Positions 54,045-63,134 are shown, counted from the first letter of the stretch. The stretch is 64,000 nucleotides of DNA from Herbaspirillum sp. meg3 (GCF_002257565.1 NZ_CP022736.1:2790001-2854000); one strand, 5' to 3'. Program-made: numbers and translations. The notes: generated by a model from the letters alone, not told the origin.

Positions 54045-54955
54045 GGTGTTCCTTTCACACGATGCGCCTCAACCAGCGCGACGAAGGGTGCCGCCTCCAG
54101 CATGGGAATCTGCTGCGCCTGTTCGATGCCAAGACGCGTCCAGATGTCCTGCGGATCGGCCGCGTCACCGAAGCGCGCGATGCGTTGCTCAAGCATGGCC
54201 TGCTCCGCTTCCAGCGCCTGCAAGCTCAAAGCTGTCGGATTGCCTTTAAATGCCTGCAAAGTCTGCGATGCCGCCGCACGAAATGCATCGGCGTCATCCG
54301 CCACGATGCCCTGGCAATCGCCCAGCAGATAGCGATGCTTGCCGCCGGTGGTGCGCCAGACCAGCGCACGGTCGCGCGAGTCGAATTCTTCGACGCCGTT
54401 GGCGGTTTCGATGACTTCCGGCCCCGACATGGCGAGACGCCCTTCTTCCGACATGATGATAGCGTTGGCGCAACGTGCAACGATGCCCATGCCGCCAAAG
54501 CAGCCGTTGGAGCCGCCTACCAGCACAATGACGGGGATACCGGCTGCACGCGTATCCAGTACGGCGCGCATCACTTCGGATACGGCGATCAGACCTGCGT
54601 TGGCTTCATGCAGACGCACACCGCCGGTTTCCAGCAGCAGGATGACGCCTTCGGCTTGTTCCTGCACAGCGCGTTTGAGCAAGCCGACCAGTTTGGCGCC
54701 ATGGACTTCGCCGACTGCACCGCCCATGAAGCCGCCCTCCTGCGCTGCGGCGAATACGGTCGCACCATTCAGGCTGCCGCGTCCGATCACGACGCCATCA
54801 TCAAATGACACCGGCGCATCCAGTTGGCCCAGATGCGGACTGACGATACGTTTGGCCGGCGGCAGAAACTCTTCAAAACTGCCGGCATCGAGCACCAGCG
54901 CGACGCGTTCGCGGGCGTTGGCTTCAAGATAGCTCACACTTTTGGTCGCCATCAT
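54041..54955 (-). CDS. mdcD: Malonate decarboxylase beta subunit MdcD
   Basis: Carboxyltransferase-like beta subunit (304 residues) that with MdcE forms the decarboxylase active site. It shows crotonase-fold motifs: ILLLETGGVRLHEANAGLIAVSEV and VGGSNGCFGGMGIVARCANAIIMSE. The first ATG (54955) overlaps the mdcC stop; a second ATG follows immediately. It is coupled to mdcE by a 4-bp overlap. Confidence 0.93.
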   Translation of the reverse strand: MMATKSVSYLEANARERVALVLDAGSFEEFLPPAKRIVSPHLGQLDAPVSFDDGVVIGRGSLNGATVFAAAQEGGFMGGAVGEVHGAKLVGLLKRAVQEQAEGVILLLETGGVRLHEANAGLIAVSEVMRAVLDTRAAGIPVIVLVGGSNGCFGGMGIVARCANAIIMSEEGRLAMSGPEVIETANGVEEFDSRDRALVWRTTGGKHRYLLGDCQGIVADDADAFRAAASQTLQAFKGNPTALSLQALEAEQAMLEQRIARFGDAADPQDIWTRLGIEQAQQIPMLEAAPFVALVEAHRVKGTP

Positions 54956-55263
54956 TTCGCCTCCACCATGGATTCCACCGCTTGATCCAGGCGCAGGCTC
55001 ACCACGGCGGGAGTCGCGCCCATATCATTGATCGAGATGCGCGTATCGGCCAGTTGCCAGCGCTTGTTGAAGTCGCCGATGACGGCTTCCCAGATCGCGC
55101 CGAAGCCGCGTGCCGCGGTTTTGATTTCAACCGAGCAGCCGCCTTGCAGGTCGGCCGGTTCAATCAGCACTTCCAGATTACCGGAGCTGACCACACCGAC
55201 CAGTTCGGCCTTGGCGGAGAGTTTGCGGGTGCCGTTTTCAAAACGATAGTTCAAGGTTTCCAT
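54952..55263 (-). CDS. mdcC: Malonate decarboxylase acyl carrier protein MdcC (delta subunit)
   Basis: Small acyl carrier of 103 residues that bears the triphosphoribosyl-dephospho-CoA arm. The likely attachment site is in VVSSGNLEVLIE (Ser26/Ser27), matching the position near Ser25 of known MdcC. The ATG at 55263 lies right after the mdcA stop, with one base between. It overlaps the mdcD start. Confidence 0.9.
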   Translation of the reverse strand: METLNYRFENGTRKLSAKAELVGVVSSGNLEVLIEPADLQGGCSVEIKTAARGFGAIWEAVIGDFNKRWQLADTRISINDMGATPAVVSLRLDQAVESMVEAK

Positions 55264-55264
55264 A

Positions 55265-56932
55265 TCACCAGTTCCTGAAACGTTTGGGCGGGTTGTATAG
55301 CCCACCGGAGGCGCGCACCAGATCCTTCATGTTCTTGGCCGCCAGCAGATCACGCGTGGCGAGGCGCTTGTCGATGCCCATGTCTTCGGCACGGCGGATA
55401 ATTCCCCGGTCACGCAGGTTCTCAACCATGCGCTTATCGCGCGCCAGGCCGACCGGCGTGTAGCCGGCGACGCCGCGAATAGCTTGCTCGCGCTCTTCAT
55501 CGGTGCGGCACAGCAAAAGATTTGCGATGCCTTCTTCAGTCAGGATGTGCGTGACATCGTCGCCGTAAATCATCACCGGAGGAATCGGCATCTTGGCTTG
55601 CTCGGCCAGTTGCCAGGCGTCGAGTTTTTCGACAAAGGCGGGTTGCATGTGTTCGCGGAAAGTTTCCACCGTTTGCACCACCAGCTTCTGGCCACGCGGG
55701 ATGGTGTTCTTGCCTGCCCTCGCCTGCTGGCCGGCCTTGAGCCATGCCGGGCTGGCGTGACGGCGGCCGCGCGCATCAGCGCCCATGTTGGGTGCGCCGC
55801 CAAAGCCGGCGATGCGTCCCAGGGTTGCGGTCGACGAATTGCCCTGCAAATCGATCTGCAAGGTCGAGCCGATGAACATGTCGCAGGCGTAGTGGCCTGC
55901 TGTTTGCGAGAACGCGCGGTTGCTGCGCATGGAGCCGTCCGGGCCGACGAAGAAAATATCGGGACGTGCGCGAATGTAATCTTCCATGCCCAGTTCGGAG
56001 CCGAAAGAATGCACCGACTCGACGAAACCGGCTTCAATCGCGGGGATCAAGGCCGGATGCGGATTCAGTGCCCAATGCTTGCAGATCTTGCCGCGCAGGC
56101 CAAGCGATTCGGCATAAGTCGGCAGGATCAGCTCAATGGCGGCAGTGTCGAAACCGATGCCGTGGTTGAGGCGCTGGACTTCGTACTCTGCGTAGATACC
56201 TTTGATGGCCATCATCGCCATGAGCACCTGAATCTCAGAGATTTGCGCCGGATCACGCGTGAACAGCGGCTCGATGTAATGCGGTGTCGGCGCCTTGGTC
56301 ACAAAGCTGACCCAGTCTGCCGGGATATCGATGCGCGGCAGCACGTCGACGATTTCATTGACCTGTGCAATCACGATGCCGCTGCTGAAGGCGGTCGCTT
56401 CGACAATCGCCGGCGTGTCTTCGGTATTGGGGCCGGTGTAGAGATTGCCGTGGCGATCCGCCGCCTGCGCCGCCACCAGGGCGATGCGCGGCGTCAGGTC
56501 GACAAAATAACGGCCGAACAATTCCAGATAGGTATGAATCGCGCCGATATTGAGTTTGCCGGCCGACGCCAGCTTGGCCAACCGACCGGCCTGCGGACCG
56601 GAGAAGGAAAAATCCAGTTTCGAGGCGATGCCTTTTTCGAAGACGTCCAGATGCTCCGGCAGAGCCAGCACGGAAAACAGCATGTGCAGGTCATGCACAC
56701 GCGCCGGATCAAGCCCGGCCAACGCCTTCGACAAGAAGTCGGCCTGCTTCTGGTTGTTGCCTTCGAGGCAAACGCGATCGCCCGATTCGATGACGGCGTA
56801 TAACAAATCGGCAATGCGTGCGGAGGGCAAGAGCTTGCCTTCGAGCGCGTTGCCCAGCACGCCGCTTGCGCGCGCCAGGCGTTCATTGCGATTTGTTTGC
56901 CGACGATTCCAGACGTGGTCGGTGGCAGACAT
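55265..56932 (-). CDS. mdcA: Malonate decarboxylase alpha subunit MdcA (acyl transferase)
   Basis: Transfers the acetyl-ACP thioester to malonate, giving malonyl-ACP and acetate. The 555-residue length is that of the family. Conserved blocks include NRNERLARASG near the N-terminus, GSTLQIDLQGNSSTATLGRIAGFGG (about 370-395) and VMIYGDDVTHILTEEGIANLLLC. It is the first mdc gene after the TRAP genes, with zero bases between it and dctM. Confidence 0.95.
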   Translation of the reverse strand: MSATDHVWNRRQTNRNERLARASGVLGNALEGKLLPSARIADLLYAVIESGDRVCLEGNNQKQADFLSKALAGLDPARVHDLHMLFSVLALPEHLDVFEKGIASKLDFSFSGPQAGRLAKLASAGKLNIGAIHTYLELFGRYFVDLTPRIALVAAQAADRHGNLYTGPNTEDTPAIVEATAFSSGIVIAQVNEIVDVLPRIDIPADWVSFVTKAPTPHYIEPLFTRDPAQISEIQVLMAMMAIKGIYAEYEVQRLNHGIGFDTAAIELILPTYAESLGLRGKICKHWALNPHPALIPAIEAGFVESVHSFGSELGMEDYIRARPDIFFVGPDGSMRSNRAFSQTAGHYACDMFIGSTLQIDLQGNSSTATLGRIAGFGGAPNMGADARGRRHASPAWLKAGQQARAGKNTIPRGQKLVVQTVETFREHMQPAFVEKLDAWQLAEQAKMPIPPVMIYGDDVTHILTEEGIANLLLCRTDEEREQAIRGVAGYTPVGLARDKRMVENLRDRGIIRRAEDMGIDKRLATRDLLAAKNMKDLVRASGGLYNPPKRFRNW

Positions 56933-58282
56933 TTACTTCACTCCCATGAGGATATTGGGCAAGCCGGTGGCAATACCCGGAAAGAAACACAACAGAATCA
57001 CCGCCAGGAACATCAGCGCCAGGAAAGGAATCGTCCCCTTGATGACGTCCGACAACGGGATGTCGGGTGCGATGTTCTTGATGACGAACAAGTTCAAACC
57101 CACCGGCGGATGGATCAGGCCCATTTCCATCACCACCGTCATGACGATACCGAACCAGATCAGATCAAAACCGGCCTCACGCAAGGGCGGGAGGATAATC
57201 GGCGCCGTCATCAGGATGATCGATACCGGCGGCAGAAAGAAGCCGAGCACGATCACCATCAGCAGGATCACCGCCAGCAACAGCCATTTGGACAAATGCA
57301 TGTCCACCACCCACTGCGCCGCCGACTGGCTGATGTGCAGGTAACTCATCACATAGGAGTACAGCAGCGACATGCCGATGATCAACAGCAGCATGCCCGA
57401 TTCCTTGATGGTCGAGTTGAGGAAAGGCACCAGCTCACGTGGCTTGTAGATGCGGTAGACGACAGCGATCAGCACGATAGCCAGCAAGGCGCCCAGACCG
57501 GCTGTTTCCGACGGTGTGGCAAAGCCACCGTACAAGGCTACCATCACGCCGATCAGCAGGATCAGGAAAGGCAGCACGCGCGGCAGCATCTCCACCTTTT
57601 GTGCCAGCGTGAAATGCTCGTCATCCAGGTAAGCCGATTTGGCGCCGCCACCGGTATAGATGGCGTGTGCCATCTTGTACTCTTTGCGTGCCCGGAACAC
57701 GGCGTAACCGGCGAACAGAATCACCAGCAACACGCCCGGGCCGATGCCCGCGAGGAACAAACGTCCCAGCGATTGCTCCGCCGCCACCGCGTACAAAATC
57801 ATGGTGATCGACGGTGGCAGCAGAATCCCCAGCGTGCCGCCCGCAGCGATGATGCCTGCGGCAAAGCCGGGTGAGTAACCGCGACGGCGCATTTCGGGAA
57901 TACCGGCCGAGCCGATGGCCGAGCATGTTGCCGGCGACGAGCCTGCCATTGCCGCAAACAAGGCGCAGGCAAACACGTTGGCGATGCCGAGGCCGCCTGG
58001 CACACGATTCAACCAGGCGTGGATGGCGGAGTACAAGTCCTTACCGGCCGGGGATTTGCCGATGGCCGCCCCCTTGAGGATGAACAGCGGAATCGACAGC
58101 AAGGTGATCGATGCAATCTCTTCATAGACGTTTTGCGTCACCGTATCCAACGAGGACGCCGGCATGAAGAAATACATGAACGAAGTCGCCACCACGCCAA
58201 GCGCAAAAGCGATCGGCATGCCGGAACACATCACGAGGATGGTGACGATCCCATACAGGGAACCAAGAACCAATGGTGTCAT
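56933..58282 (-). CDS. dctM: TRAP transporter large permease (DctM/MatM type)
   Basis: A 449-residue protein with about 12 transmembrane helices of the DctM family. Recognisable segments are SSPATCSAIGSAGIPEMRRRGY and LGFFLPPVSIILMTAPIILPPL. With DctQ and DctP it forms a sodium-driven uptake system. Genomic position directly in front of mdcA, within the same operon, implies malonate (MatPQM-like) as the substrate. The ATG at 58282 overlaps dctQ by 4 bp; an upstream extension in frame is shadow. Confidence 0.93.
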   Translation of the reverse strand: MTPLVLGSLYGIVTILVMCSGMPIAFALGVVATSFMYFFMPASSLDTVTQNVYEEIASITLLSIPLFILKGAAIGKSPAGKDLYSAIHAWLNRVPGGLGIANVFACALFAAMAGSSPATCSAIGSAGIPEMRRRGYSPGFAAGIIAAGGTLGILLPPSITMILYAVAAEQSLGRLFLAGIGPGVLLVILFAGYAVFRARKEYKMAHAIYTGGGAKSAYLDDEHFTLAQKVEMLPRVLPFLILLIGVMVALYGGFATPSETAGLGALLAIVLIAVVYRIYKPRELVPFLNSTIKESGMLLLIIGMSLLYSYVMSYLHISQSAAQWVVDMHLSKWLLLAVILLMVIVLGFFLPPVSIILMTAPIILPPLREAGFDLIWFGIVMTVVMEMGLIHPPVGLNLFVIKNIAPDIPLSDVIKGTIPFLALMFLAVILLCFFPGIATGLPNILMGVK

Positions 58283-58842
58283 GCTGCCTCCTTCGCCGGA
58301 ACAGTGCCTGTCATGCGGGTCAACACTTGCACCAGCAGTTGCAGCGTGAGCATGGTCATGCCCAGCGCCATCATCGAATACGGAATCCACAGTGGTGGCG
58401 CGAAGGTCGACGAGGTGGTTTGTCCGTCCACCCAGGCTTCGTGAAACAGCGTCCACGATTTCCAGGCGAAGAAGGCGCAAAACACGAAGGAGATCAGGTC
58501 GACGATGAACATGCGGATCTTGTTGGCAGTCGGCGACAAAAAGCCCGCCAGCGCCTCGATGCCGATATGGCCGCGCAAGGATTGCACATACGCCGAACAC
58601 AGGAAGATCACGCCGACCAGCATGAACACCGATGCCTCGTCCTGCCAGTCGGTCGGTTGATGGAAGAAATAGCGCACCACCACCGAGTACGTCAGGATGA
58701 TCGACGTCAGCATCAATGCGATCATCGCCAGGAACACCGCGAGCTTGTTGTACTTCTCAAGCCCGTGGTGCAGCCCGGCCAGGACGGCGTTGGCAGGCAC
58801 GGCAGGCTTGGCCTGCGGCTGCATCTCGAAACCGTGACTCAT
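58279..58842 (-). CDS. dctQ: TRAP transporter small permease (DctQ/MatQ type)
   Basis: A 187-residue protein with four transmembrane helices (about 35-58, 70-90, 110-130 and 150-172) of the DctQ family; the motif VVVRYFFHQPTDWQDEASVFM is typical. It couples the binding protein to DctM. The start ATG at 58842 is chosen because it overlaps the dctP stop and gives a typical N-terminus. It overlaps both neighbours by 4 bp. Confidence 0.92.
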   Translation of the reverse strand: MSHGFEMQPQAKPAVPANAVLAGLHHGLEKYNKLAVFLAMIALMLTSIILTYSVVVRYFFHQPTDWQDEASVFMLVGVIFLCSAYVQSLRGHIGIEALAGFLSPTANKIRMFIVDLISFVFCAFFAWKSWTLFHEAWVDGQTTSSTFAPPLWIPYSMMALGMTMLTLQLLVQVLTRMTGTVPAKEAA

Positions 58843-59861
58843 AGGAGCTTCTCCGCCAGTTTCAACAGATTGGCACAATTGGCGTTACGCGCGGCGAAGT
58901 CCTTCCATGCAGTCGCACGGGCGATGTCCTGCCACTTCTTGACGGTTGCGGCATCGAGGTCGACGACCTTGGCGCCGGCTTTCTGGTACACGGCGGCGAC
59001 CGCGACGTCATCGGTCTGGGCAGCCTTCAGTGCGAACTGCTCCATCTCGGCGCCGACGGCCATGATGGCGGCTTGCTGATCCTTGCTCAGTTTTTCGAAC
59101 ACGGACTTGGAAATCATCAGCGGCTCGAACATGTACCAGTACGCCTTGTCGCGACCGGTGGTCAGCGCCTTGGCGACTTCTTCCAGGCGGAAAGACATGA
59201 AAGACGTCGATGATGTCATCGCCGCATCCATCGCGCCGGTTTGCATGGCCGCGTAGATTTCGTTGGACGGCAGCGTCACGACGGCAGCGCCCGCTTCTTT
59301 CAGGATCAGATCCATTTCGCGCGAACCACCGCGCACTTTCATGCCCTTGGCGTCGGCAGGATCAACGATCGGCTTGCCGCGCGAGGCGACACCGCCCGCT
59401 TGCCAGATCCAGCTGACGATCAGGATGCCCTTCTCGGCCAGGATGCGTGCAAGTTCTTTGCCGACTTCAGCGTTTTTCCATGCCGAGCCTTGTGCGTACG
59501 AGGTCACCAGTCCCGGCATCAGGCCGATATTGGTTTCCGGAACTTCACCGCCGGCGTAATTGAGCGGCACCAGCGACAGGTCAAGCGCGCCTTTGCGCAT
59601 GGCCGAGAACTGCGCATTGACCTTCATCAGCGAGGAGCCGGGATAGATCTCGAACTTGAGGCTGCCTTTGGTGCGTTTGCTAACTTCTTCAGCAAACAGG
59701 CGGGTCAGACGATCGCGAAAATCGCCTTCGTTGATCGTGCCGCCAGGGAATTGATGGGAAATCTTCAGCGAGGTGGTCTGTGCCCATACCGAGGTACCGG
59801 CTGTCCACAATGGTGCTGTTGCCAGCGCTCCGATAATGCTTCTACGGGTTTGCGAAGTCAT
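58839..59861 (-). CDS. dctP: TRAP transporter substrate-binding protein (DctP/MatP type)
   Basis: A 340-residue periplasmic binding protein. The N-terminal 27 residues form a signal peptide with an RR pair (TRRSIIGALATAPLWTAGTSVWA), possibly Tat or Sec. The mature part starts QTTSLKISHQFPGG and has the DctP signature KVRGGSREMDLILKEAGAAVVTLPSNEIYAAMQTGAMDA (substrate-binding Arg included). It is the first gene of the malonate operon, reading away from the divergent GntR regulator. Confidence 0.93.
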   Translation of the reverse strand: MTSQTRRSIIGALATAPLWTAGTSVWAQTTSLKISHQFPGGTINEGDFRDRLTRLFAEEVSKRTKGSLKFEIYPGSSLMKVNAQFSAMRKGALDLSLVPLNYAGGEVPETNIGLMPGLVTSYAQGSAWKNAEVGKELARILAEKGILIVSWIWQAGGVASRGKPIVDPADAKGMKVRGGSREMDLILKEAGAAVVTLPSNEIYAAMQTGAMDAAMTSSTSFMSFRLEEVAKALTTGRDKAYWYMFEPLMISKSVFEKLSKDQQAAIMAVGAEMEQFALKAAQTDDVAVAAVYQKAGAKVVDLDAATVKKWQDIARATAWKDFAARNANCANLLKLAEKLL

Positions 59862-60148
59862 TGCTGCTCCTCCTTAAGTGAAAGAAATACTGCTTTTAGT
59901 TATCTGGTGCCGGCTGTTGCTGATGCTTGCCAGCTCCATATATTGAAGGCCGGCTTGTTCTTGCCATGACGTCGCCAGGCTACGGACCTACGTTGATTTG
60001 TAGCTGCCCTGCGACGTTGTCTCTGCACTTGCTTTGTTGTCTTTGCTTTTTTATGTATCTTTCTTGTATACACGTTCTTACAAAACAAATACATTGTCAA
60101 GCACCTGAGATGATTTAGAATTAGTTCATTGCATACTTGATATCACTT
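59862..60148. other. Divergent promoter region of the malonate operon and GntR gene
   Basis: 287 bp without a gene. It holds the MatR-like operator at 60062-60075, further AT-rich sequence and TACATTGTCA at about 60090. It should contain promoters for both the operon (minus) and the regulator (plus). Confidence 0.7.
60062..60075. promoter_or_regulatory. MatR-like operator
   Basis: The sequence TCTTGTATACACG matches, except for its last base, the operator TCTTGTA/TACACGA that I recall being reported for MatR, the GntR-type malonate regulator of Rhizobium. The FCD regulator encoded 75 bp away is a good candidate to bind it. The recollection should be checked against the literature. Confidence 0.75.
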
Positions 60149-60853
60149 ATGGATACCCCAAAGAAGCGTTCCGAGACGTTGCGCGAATCGATTGAAGAGT
60201 TGATCGCCGTCGGCAAACTGACGCCCGGCCAGCATCTGGACGAAACCGTGCTGGCCGAGCAATTCGGCGTTTCCCGTACGCCAATCCGCGAAGCGCTGAT
60301 CCAGCTGGCATCGATGGGCATCATCGTGATGCGGCCGCGGCGCGGCGCCATCGTGGCCGAGATCGGCCCGCAGCAATTGATTGAGATGTTTGAAGTGATG
60401 GCTGAGTTGGAGGCGATGTGCGGCCGTCTTGCCGCCCGGCGCATGTCGGCAGCCGAACACGCCGCGCTGATGGAGGCGCATCAGGCCTGCAAGGATGCGC
60501 GCGACGCCGCCGATCCGGATACCTATTTCTACAAGAACGAAGACTTTCACGGCCAGATCTACGCCGGCAGCCATAACGCCTTCCTCGAAGAACAGGCGCG
60601 CGTCCTGCAACGCCGTCTGCGCCCCTACCGCCGCCTGCAACTGCGCGTGCGCGATCGTCTGAAAAGGTCTTACGACGAGCATGAAGGTGTGGTCAACGCC
60701 ATCATCTCCGGCGACAGCGACCGCACGGTGGAACTGCTGCGCCAGCATGTGATGGTTCAGGGGCAACGCTTTGCCGACCTGGTGGCATCGCTGCACCAGT
60801 TGAAGTCGACGCCGGATAGCGAAAAACCATCGCTTAGCGATGCACTGGCGTGA
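60149..60853 (+). CDS. matR: GntR-family regulator with FCD domain (MatR-like)
   Basis: A 234-residue GntR/FCD regulator. N-terminal wHTH at about 7-68 (ETVLAEQFGVSRTPIREALIQLASMGIIVMRPRRGA), C-terminal FCD effector domain at about 78-220 with probable metal-binding His and Asp residues. The ATG at 60149 is preferred to the in-frame TTG at 60137. It is divergent from the TRAP/mdc operon and is probably the malonate-responsive regulator. Its name is given by position and function, not by tested homology. Confidence 0.83.
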   Translation: MDTPKKRSETLRESIEELIAVGKLTPGQHLDETVLAEQFGVSRTPIREALIQLASMGIIVMRPRRGAIVAEIGPQQLIEMFEVMAELEAMCGRLAARRMSAAEHAALMEAHQACKDARDAADPDTYFYKNEDFHGQIYAGSHNAFLEEQARVLQRRLRPYRRLQLRVRDRLKRSYDEHEGVVNAIISGDSDRTVELLRQHVMVQGQRFADLVASLHQLKSTPDSEKPSLSDALA

Positions 60854-60892
60854 CCCCTGATGCGCTACGCAACTGAATCAACGCTCTCCAAA

Positions 60893-61028
60893 CCTGTTCA
60901 AAGTCTGTAGCGAGAGGCCATCAGCTGGTGGCGCCCGGAGCGGAGAAACCGGAGTGGTCTTGAGACCATGAGGATTTCGAGCACCGGACGACGCCAGATC
61001 ATGGCCTCGCAGTAAGACTTCGGACAGG
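60893..61028. repeat. 136-bp nested inverted-repeat element between convergent genes
   Basis: The outer arms pair imperfectly over about 40 bp: CCTGT, AAGTCT, GCGAG, GGCCAT and CTGG blocks on the left match the reverse complement of the right arm. The centre has a perfect hairpin, TGGTCT-TG-AGACCA (60955-60968). The element fills the gap between a GntR gene and a convergent LysR gene, so it may be a bidirectional terminator, a REP/MITE-like mobile element or a structured RNA. Confidence 0.65.
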
Positions 61029-61031
61029 TTT

Positions 61032-61916
61032 TCAGTCCAGACTGAATCCCCATAAGACATCAAGCACATGTTGTGTCGGCCGTTCGATATTTTCAGCGCG
61101 GTGCGCAATGCCGAGCTGACGCCATAGCGTCGGCTTCAGGGGGCGCATCTGGATCCGTGCATCCGGCAGCGAGGCGCCCTCCTCATGCGGCAGCAAGGTA
61201 GCTCCATAGCCTGCCGCCACCAGACTCTTGATCGCATCGTTGTAATTGAGCTGAATGCGCGGCACCGGCCGTTGTCCGCCGGTGGCGAACCATTCTTGCG
61301 TCAGATGCGAAAGCCGCGTGCCTGAGTCGTTGAGAATCAGCTTCTGGAGCGCGAGCCATTCGGGCGTGACGCGCGCAGGACAACGCCAGTCCGCCGGCAA
61401 GAACGCCATCACCGGATCCCGCCGCCAAGGCTGAACCGACAGCCGCGCCATTGGCGACTGCGGCAAAGCAACCAGCCCGACATCCAGAGTCCCTTCATTC
61501 AACCGTGTCAGCGTCTCTTGCGAAGTCAGCACCTCGACCTGCACATCGATGCCGGGATGATCCTGTCCCAACACCTCCAGAGCTTGCGGCAGCAAATGCG
61601 CAATCGCCCCGGTCGATGCCCCCAGACGCACACGTCCGGCCAGTCCCTGAACTTGCCGCTGCACGTCCTGCAGCGCTTGTTCGGCATCCGCCAGCAAGCG
61701 GCGCGCGCGTTCGATCAGGGTCTCACCGATTGTCGTGGGGCGCACCTGCCCGCGCTGGCGCGACAACAAGGCTGCGCCGACGCGTTCTTCAAGGTCGGCG
61801 ATATGGAGGCTGATCGTCGGCGGCGCCAGATGCAGCACGCGCGCCGCCTCGGCGAAAGAGCCAAGATCGGCAATCGCCACCAGAGTGCGCAACCGGTCCA
61901 GATTGATTTCTCGCAT
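61032..61916 (-). CDS. LysR-family transcriptional regulator
   Basis: A 294-residue LysR regulator. HTH at residues about 4-62 (GSFAEAARVLHLAPPTISLHIADLEERVG); effector domain from about 92 (RVRLGASTGAIAHLLPQALEVL). It is divergent from argC with a 188-bp gap that includes the palindrome TTGATCCATCAA, so it may regulate argC or itself. The effector is unknown. Confidence 0.9.
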   Translation of the reverse strand: MREINLDRLRTLVAIADLGSFAEAARVLHLAPPTISLHIADLEERVGAALLSRQRGQVRPTTIGETLIERARRLLADAEQALQDVQRQVQGLAGRVRLGASTGAIAHLLPQALEVLGQDHPGIDVQVEVLTSQETLTRLNEGTLDVGLVALPQSPMARLSVQPWRRDPVMAFLPADWRCPARVTPEWLALQKLILNDSGTRLSHLTQEWFATGGQRPVPRIQLNYNDAIKSLVAAGYGATLLPHEEGASLPDARIQMRPLKPTLWRQLGIAHRAENIERPTQHVLDVLWGFSLD

Positions 61917-61928
61917 GCGGCTTCCTTA

Positions 61929-61940
61929 TTGATCCATCAA
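61929..61940. promoter_or_regulatory. Palindrome TTGAT-CC-ATCAA near the LysR start
   Basis: A perfect 5-bp inverted repeat, 13 bp upstream of the LysR start codon, in the divergent region shared with argC. Candidate operator, but short. Confidence 0.4.
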
Positions 61941-62104
61941 AGATCAGAAAAACTGAATCTTATCGTTATTAAATTCAACTTTTCCTATTCTATCAATGCG
62001 CGCAACATCAGTCCCAGCTTCTTTCGTTTGCGTCTTTTACGCTTATTTTCGTTGTACTTATTCGTTGTATTTCTTAGTTGTACTTTTCATCAAGGAACTC
62101 GATC

Positions 62105-63034
62105 ATGGCCTCTCCACTTGTCTTTATCGACGGCGACCAGGGCACCACCGGTTTGCAAATCCACGAACGCCTGCGCAACCGCAGCGATATCCAATTGGTG
62201 ACACTGCCGGCGGCAGAACGCAAAGACCCATTGCGCCGTGCCGAAGCCATCAACGGCGCAGATATCGCCATTCTCTGCCTGCCTGACGCCGCTGCGAAGG
62301 AAGCCGTCGCCGCCATCGAAAATCCAGCCGTGCGTGTGATCGACGCCAGTTCCGCCCATCGAACGACAGAGGGCTGGGTCTATGGTTTCCCCGAGATGGA
62401 TGCCGGGCAAGCACAACTGATCGCGGGTGCAAAACGCGTGACCAATCCCGGCTGCTACCCGACTGGTGCGATCAGCCTGTTGCGCCCTCTGATACAGGCC
62501 GGCTTACTGCCGCGCGACTATCCGGTCAATGTGCAGGCGGTTTCAGGCTATTCCGGTGGCGGCCGTCCTGCCGTTGAGCAGTACGAAGGCCCATCGGCGG
62601 CACAGGCTTTGGCTTTTCAGGTATACGGCACCGCGCTCGCGCACAAACATCCGCCCGAGATGCAACGCTATACAGGGCTGACTCATCGTCCGATCTTCGT
62701 GCCTGCTTATGGTGCTTTTCGCCAGGGCATCGTGCTGACCGTTCCGCTGGAACTGCGTCTGCTCGCCGAGGGCGTCACAGGGGAACAATTGCATGCAGCC
62801 CTGAACAGCCACTACGCCGGTTCGCAACATGTGCGGGTGATCTCTCTGGAAGAAAGCAAGACATTGACACACCTTAATCCTCAGGCCCTCAACGGTACCA
62901 ATGACATGGATCTGGGCGTGTTCATCAATGAGGAGCACGGGCATGTACTGTTGTCGGCAGTATTCGACAATCTGGGCAAGGGAGCGTCCGGTGCGGCGGT
63001 GCAGAATCTCGATCTCATGCTGGCGCACGGCTGA
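62105..63034 (+). CDS. argC: N-acetyl-gamma-glutamyl-phosphate reductase (short type)
   Basis: Reduces N-acetylglutamyl phosphate to its semialdehyde in arginine synthesis. A 309-residue, short-type ArgC with NAD(P)-binding start (FIDGDQGTTGLQIHERL) and the catalytic cysteine Cys117 in NPGCYPTG. His in GTALAHKHPPEM is likely the acid/base. The ATG at 62105 has a GGA site nearby; a frame extension to 62078 is not conserved. Divergent from a LysR gene, with a strong terminator after it. Confidence 0.93.
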   Translation: MASPLVFIDGDQGTTGLQIHERLRNRSDIQLVTLPAAERKDPLRRAEAINGADIAILCLPDAAAKEAVAAIENPAVRVIDASSAHRTTEGWVYGFPEMDAGQAQLIAGAKRVTNPGCYPTGAISLLRPLIQAGLLPRDYPVNVQAVSGYSGGGRPAVEQYEGPSAAQALAFQVYGTALAHKHPPEMQRYTGLTHRPIFVPAYGAFRQGIVLTVPLELRLLAEGVTGEQLHAALNSHYAGSQHVRVISLEESKTLTHLNPQALNGTNDMDLGVFINEEHGHVLLSAVFDNLGKGASGAAVQNLDLMLAHG

Positions 63035-63076
63035 CCTGCAGCTACCCTGCTGACGGGACTGTGAGCTTCACCAAAC

Positions 63077-63102
63077 AAAAAAGCCGCATCAGCGGCTTTT
63101 TT
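63077..63102. terminator. Rho-independent terminator, probably bidirectional
   Basis: AAAAAAGCCGC-ATCA-GCGGCTTTTTT is a perfect stem with flanking A and T runs, so it can stop both the plus-strand argC transcript and the minus-strand AraC transcript that runs toward it. Confidence 0.9.
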
Positions 63103-63134
63103 GACGAGCAGACGCCATCACCACCGGCAGCGTG

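Noticed and set aside
55484..56803. 439-codon plus-strand frame opposite mdcA
   Set aside because: Antisense shadow of a clear MdcA; no recognisable protein.
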